From an uncultured Nitrospina sp. (GTDB taxonomy: Bacteria; Nitrospinota; Nitrospinia; Nitrospinales; VA-1): DNA of 9,462 nt. The DNA lies in contig CAJWOD010000041.1 in assembly GCA_913044145.1 (NCBI GenBank), forward strand, positions 1 to 9,462, written 5' to 3'. How positions within the stretch are numbered: the stretch's first letter is position 1; each line of letters starts with the position of its first letter. Position numbers and translations under genes: made by a program. Positions 6,422 to 9,462 of the stretch are shown here, in pieces. The notes below the pieces were generated by a model. It was not told the DNA's origin. It was given only the letters and a program-made list of their open reading frames with translations, and searched no databases.

Positions 6422-7534
6422 TCAAACTTTATTAGCTATAATCTCAAGACCTATGAATTTTATGGATAAGTTTTCGCCGGGGCGCTGACTGTAAGCATCA
6501 GTTTCATCTTCATATTCGTGGAAATCAAAATGTGAAACATCGAAACCCACGTGTCTCACATCTTGGATTAAGGTTTCGCAGAAGTTCTCTTCAATTTCAA
6601 CAAGGGTTTCTTTATATCCATTTATAAGAGTTTCACAGTATTGCTGATTTTGGGCGCGTCTTAATATTTGATATTCTAGGTCAGTATCGAGAATCAATAA
6701 CATCCCATCAGCATCCAAAGCCTCAACTGCCCATTGTAAAAATTTTTTCCGTTCACTTCTTTGCAAATGATGTAAAAATTTATTTGCAAGAATACAACCG
6801 CAACGTTTTCCAAGAGGTCCATCTGGAAAATCTATATTTAAAATCTCTATATTGGTTTTTCCAGAAAGTTTCACGTAGTGAGTTAATCCCATAATAATAA
6901 AGGGTAAATTGTCCGTAAGAATCAATTTTGGGTAATCTTCGGGCCAGTCATGAATTAAACGGAAACCGGCTAGACCTGTTGCAACATCCATGATCGAGTT
7001 TTTTAGACCGGTGGGAATCATTTCCATAGGATTATCCCAAGGAAAATTTTCTGTCTGGAAAAGATAAATACTATAACTCTCACTCAACAACCGAATTATT
7101 CGGGTATCGCTGAATAAGATTGGGCTATCTTTAATAGTATTTGCCAATTCCTGAAAAAGGACTGCAAATTTTTTGTTGATCTCATCCATTGATTCCGTAA
7201 GAGCCACCCGGTCTTTTTTAAGATTCATATGAATATGATCAAAATTTAAATAAACAGCAGGTCGTTCATGTTGGACATAAATAAGATCCGCGAGATCGAT
7301 CATTATTTCTGGGTATGCAGATTGTAATAACAGATTAAAAAAAACCTGATTTTCCAGGCCCAAATCTGTTTTTGAAAACCCTATCTGTTCATTTAAGTAA
7401 TCAAAAAAAACAGTGACTCGTTGGCATAGCTCAGGCGATTTGGAATTCTTTAGTCCAGAATACTTTTTTCCTGATTCAGTAACCAAAGGTAACCGGGTTT
7501 GTGATTTAGTAAATATGGAATTAGAGTTATTCAT
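6422..7534 (-). CDS. Divergent class I SAM-dependent methyltransferase-like protein
   Basis: A 370-residue soluble protein. The C-terminal half reads as a Rossmann methyltransferase. Motif I is IMDVATGLAG (about 181-190), with Ala where the third Gly of DxGxGxG normally lies. The acidic ribose-binding position is Asp208 in LILTDN. An NIDFPDG segment (233-239) fits the adenine-binding region. ILANKFLHHL and ALDADGMLLILDTD fit motifs IV to VI. The N-terminal 170 residues are helical and unassigned and may be a dimerisation or substrate domain. The substrate is unknown. A longer frame exists from a TTG at 7588, but the ATG at 7534 is preferred: it overlaps the upstream stop as TGATG, which indicates translational coupling with the small membrane protein gene. 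No strong Shine-Dalgarno is seen. The stop codon lies 63 bp from the convergent ModE-type gene. Confidence 0.78.
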   Translation of the reverse strand: MNNSNSIFTKSQTRLPLVTESGKKYSGLKNSKSPELCQRVTVFFDYLNEQIGFSKTDLGLENQVFFNLLLQSAYPEIMIDLADLIYVQHERPAVYLNFDHIHMNLKKDRVALTESMDEINKKFAVLFQELANTIKDSPILFSDTRIIRLLSESYSIYLFQTENFPWDNPMEMIPTGLKNSIMDVATGLAGFRLIHDWPEDYPKLILTDNLPFIIMGLTHYVKLSGKTNIEILNIDFPDGPLGKRCGCILANKFLHHLQRSERKKFLQWAVEALDADGMLLILDTDLEYQILRRAQNQQYCETLINGYKETLVEIEENFCETLIQDVRHVGFDVSHFDFHEYEDETDAYSQRPGENLSIKFIGLEIIANKV

Positions 7535-7923
7535 CACGGCCAATTCCAACCTGCGCGTACGAGAAGATAAAACGTGATCAATAGACAAGGTAAGAAATAT
7601 GGAACAGCCGGAAAGGTGTCTCCAGCAAAAAGGGAGTATGCAGTAAATACTGAACGAGCTCCATAGATAACCGCAAGAAATTTTGCCAGTAACTTTTTCC
7701 CTTGAAAAAGATAATATGTAAAAATCCCCAGTAGGAGAAAAAACGCCAAAAGTGAGAAAAAGGTTGTCAAACCAATATTAAAAGGAGGGATAAAAAAGAT
7801 AGCTAAAGCCAGATAAATCAGGTTCAGCAAGAGGAATCCATATCCTGCGTCTTTGAACCTTCGCAAGGGATCTGAAGTTTTTTTAAAGTCGCTGTTGATC
7901 GAATTTTTGGAGATATTTTTCAA
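7534..7923 (-). CDS. Small membrane protein with four predicted helices
   Basis: A 129-residue hydrophobic protein of unknown family. The N-terminus (1-26) is polar and basic and probably cytoplasmic. Four hydrophobic segments follow at about 27-46, 52-73, 80-99 and 106-123, ending in the short tail RAGWNWP. Both ends are therefore predicted on the cytoplasmic side. No catalytic or transport motif is visible. The start is uncertain: the frame has no ATG, and the TTG at 7923 is chosen because AAGGAT lies 10 nt upstream. A second TTG at residue 20 would still keep all four helices. Its TGA overlaps the ATG of the methyltransferase-like gene by one base (TGATG), so the two are very probably translated and function together. 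Confidence 0.72.
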   Translation of the reverse strand: MKNISKNSINSDFKKTSDPLRRFKDAGYGFLLLNLIYLALAIFFIPPFNIGLTTFFSLLAFFLLLGIFTYYLFQGKKLLAKFLAVIYGARSVFTAYSLFAGDTFPAVPYFLPCLLITFYLLVRAGWNWP

Positions 7924-8149
7924 CTTTTCTATTATCCTTGTGCATTGAAGCGGCGGTTGCGGTACATTCCAAGGTATGTTAGCTTCGATTTCTTATATTT
8001 GCAATAAACGACCCTGATACAAAACGATTAGATTAGCTGGCAAAGTATTTAATTTTATAGAGGCCAACCCACAAGAGTAAAAAGTCGGTTTTAGGGTTTA
8101 AATTTGAAACTTAGCCTTTCAATTCATCAAATTTTCTGATCAAAAAATT

Positions 8150-9349
8150 ATGTTGTCTGCAAAAGAACAATTAAAGACCCTGCGAAGGGGAACATCTGAA
8201 ATTATTGATGAAAAAGATCTAGCCCAATTGTTGGAAAAGGGCACGCCGTTAAGAATCAAAGCCGGATTTGACCCAACTGCACCCGATCTGCATCTGGGTC
8301 ACACTGTCCTTTTGCACAAAATGAAGCAGTTTCAGGACTTGGGTCACGAAGTTATTTTCCTAATAGGAGATTTTACGGGAATGATCGGAGACCCAACCGG
8401 GCGCTCTGAAACAAGAAAAAACCTTACCCCCGATGAAGTCAAAAAAAACGCAAAAACTTATCTAAATCAAGTATTTAAAGTTCTTGATAAAGAAAAAACT
8501 ACTGTTGCTTACAATAGTGAGTGGATGGGAAAGTTTACCTCTGCGAACATGATAGAACTTGCAGCACATTATACCGTTGCGCGTATGCTGGAGAGAGATG
8601 ATTTTCAAAAACGATTGGCAAAGAATCTACCTGTGTCTATCCATGAACTGATGTATCCCCTAATACAGGGTTACGATTCTGTTGCTCTAAAATCAGATGT
8701 GGAATTAGGAGGTACCGATCAGAAATTCAACTTACTCGTAGGTCGTGACTTACAGCGAGCTTATGGGCAGAAACCACAGATTGTCCTTACAATGCCACTT
8801 CTGGAAGGAACTGATGGTGTGCAAAAAATGAGTAAGAGTCTCGGTAATAGTATTGGGGTCTTTGATTCCCCAAATGAAATGCTTGGAAAAATTATGTCGA
8901 TTTCTGATGAATTGATGTGGCGCTATTATGAACTTCTAAGTCAAATATCCACAGATGATCTAAATGTTATGAAAGAACAGGCAAAATCAGGGGCGTTAAA
9001 TCCAAAGAATTCCAAAATAAATTTGGCCAAAGAAATAGTTGCTCTCTACCATTCTCCAGAGTTAGCAGAAGCCGCTTCCAATGAATTTGAAAATGTTTTT
9101 AAGAAAAAAAACGTTCCCGAAAATATTCCAGTCGTAAAAGGGTGGGGAAAAGAAACGCGCAGCATTTGTAATATCCTCAAAGAAAACAAACTGACCGATA
9201 GTACTTCGGCGGCCCGAAGATTAATTCAACAAGGGTCCGTGACAGTGAACGGGGAAAAAATAATGGATGTGAATCAGGCGTTTTCAGGGAACAAGGCTTA
9301 CATGATTAAAGTGGGCAAGAAAAGGTTTCTTAAAATCGAACCAGGCTAG
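8150..9349 (+). CDS. tyrS: Tyrosyl-tRNA synthetase
   Basis: Charges tRNA-Tyr with tyrosine using ATP, in the cytosol. The protein has 399 residues. The class I Rossmann catalytic domain carries the HIGH-type motif HLGH (48-51) within FDPTAPDLHLGH, and the second signature KMSKS (226-230). An S4 RNA-binding domain closes the protein (about 345-395, with TSAARRLIQQGSVTVNGEKI). The KMSKS form and the length of about 400 residues fit the TyrZ-like subgroup rather than the KFGKT type of E. coli TyrS. No Shine-Dalgarno precedes the ATG, which lies in an A/T-rich leader; upstream starts are not supported. It is divergent from the membrane protein/methyltransferase unit, with 226 bp between. No clear terminator is visible in the 113 bp that remain downstream, and no T-box-like leader was recognised. 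Confidence 0.97.
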   Translation: MLSAKEQLKTLRRGTSEIIDEKDLAQLLEKGTPLRIKAGFDPTAPDLHLGHTVLLHKMKQFQDLGHEVIFLIGDFTGMIGDPTGRSETRKNLTPDEVKKNAKTYLNQVFKVLDKEKTTVAYNSEWMGKFTSANMIELAAHYTVARMLERDDFQKRLAKNLPVSIHELMYPLIQGYDSVALKSDVELGGTDQKFNLLVGRDLQRAYGQKPQIVLTMPLLEGTDGVQKMSKSLGNSIGVFDSPNEMLGKIMSISDELMWRYYELLSQISTDDLNVMKEQAKSGALNPKNSKINLAKEIVALYHSPELAEAASNEFENVFKKKNVPENIPVVKGWGKETRSICNILKENKLTDSTSAARRLIQQGSVTVNGEKIMDVNQAFSGNKAYMIKVGKKRFLKIEPG

Positions 9350-9462
9350 AACATGGTTCTTATTCTAATTCCCGACACCTATTCTTTAATTTTACAACAA
9401 AGACAGCGATAGCAGTTTATTTCTGAGTATTTACTGCTTACGAGAATCTTAAAGTTTTTCTA

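Noticed and set aside
7535..7588. Upstream TTG start for the methyltransferase-like gene (18 extra residues)
   Set aside because: It lies entirely inside the membrane-protein gene, uses a weaker codon, and the ATG at 7534 forms a TGATG coupling junction.
7883..7945. 20-codon minus-strand frame from an ATG at 7945 overlapping the membrane-protein start
   Set aside because: It has no ribosome binding site or recognisable sequence; a chance frame is more likely than a leader peptide.
7944..7989. Inverted repeat ATTGAAGC / GCTTCGAT upstream of the membrane-protein gene
   Set aside because: It contains a mismatch on the minus-strand RNA, where it would matter, and a loop of 30 nt.
8104..8132. 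Possible tyrS promoter, TTGAAA with TCAAAT at 17-bp spacing
   Set aside because: The -10 matches the consensus at only four of six positions and the DNA is AT-rich, so it is too weak to annotate.
9348..9438. Short hairpins after tyrS (AGAAC/GTTCT and AGCAGT/ACTGCT)
   Set aside because: The stems are 5-6 bp, one has a 16-nt loop, and neither is followed by a T-run, so neither is a credible terminator.

Overview
The window is an AT-rich stretch of ordinary bacterial chromosome (I estimate under 40% GC by eye). The single-spanning type I signal peptidase and the lipoprotein signal peptide point to a bacterium with a conventional Sec pathway. The overall look (lepA-lepB pair, a DUF4399-type lipoprotein, Gly-rich ModE-type regulator) would fit a Gram-negative marine lineage such as the Nitrospinota or a deltaproteobacterium-like group. 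That placement is a guess from style and not from a marker.

Layout. Bases 1-909 (+) hold the 3' part of a MobA/GlmU-like nucleotidyltransferase cut by the window edge. Bases 1013-4185 (+) are a compact run: lepA (EF4 GTPase), lepB (signal peptidase I, overlapping lepA by 11 bp) and a HAD phosphatase 13 bp further on. Transcribed towards it, with only 8 bp between the stop codons, is an unrecognised 311-residue protein (4194-5129, -). A strong minus-strand intrinsic terminator (5150-5185) separates that gene from a histidine-rich DUF4399-like lipoprotein (5218-5664, -). A 331-bp intergenic region with overlapping AT-rich dyads follows. Next is a TTG-initiated single-domain ModE-type DNA-binding protein (5996-6358, +), divergent from the lipoprotein. 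On the minus strand, 7923-6422 is a two-gene unit: a small four-helix membrane protein translationally coupled (TGATG) to a divergent SAM-methyltransferase-like protein. The window closes with tyrS (8150-9349, +), a KMSKS-type tyrosyl-tRNA synthetase.

How they work together. lepA-lepB is a classic pairing of translation and secretion functions. The lipoprotein and the ModE-type regulator share one divergent control region, so a local regulatory link is plausible but unproven. The membrane protein and methyltransferase are coupled and probably act together, substrate unknown.

No CRISPR array, rRNA, tRNA, transposase or prophage gene was seen. I found no clear undescribed multi-gene system. 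The best leads are the coupled membrane protein/methyltransferase pair, the terminator placed 20 nt before the 311-residue gene, and the dyads in the divergent region.
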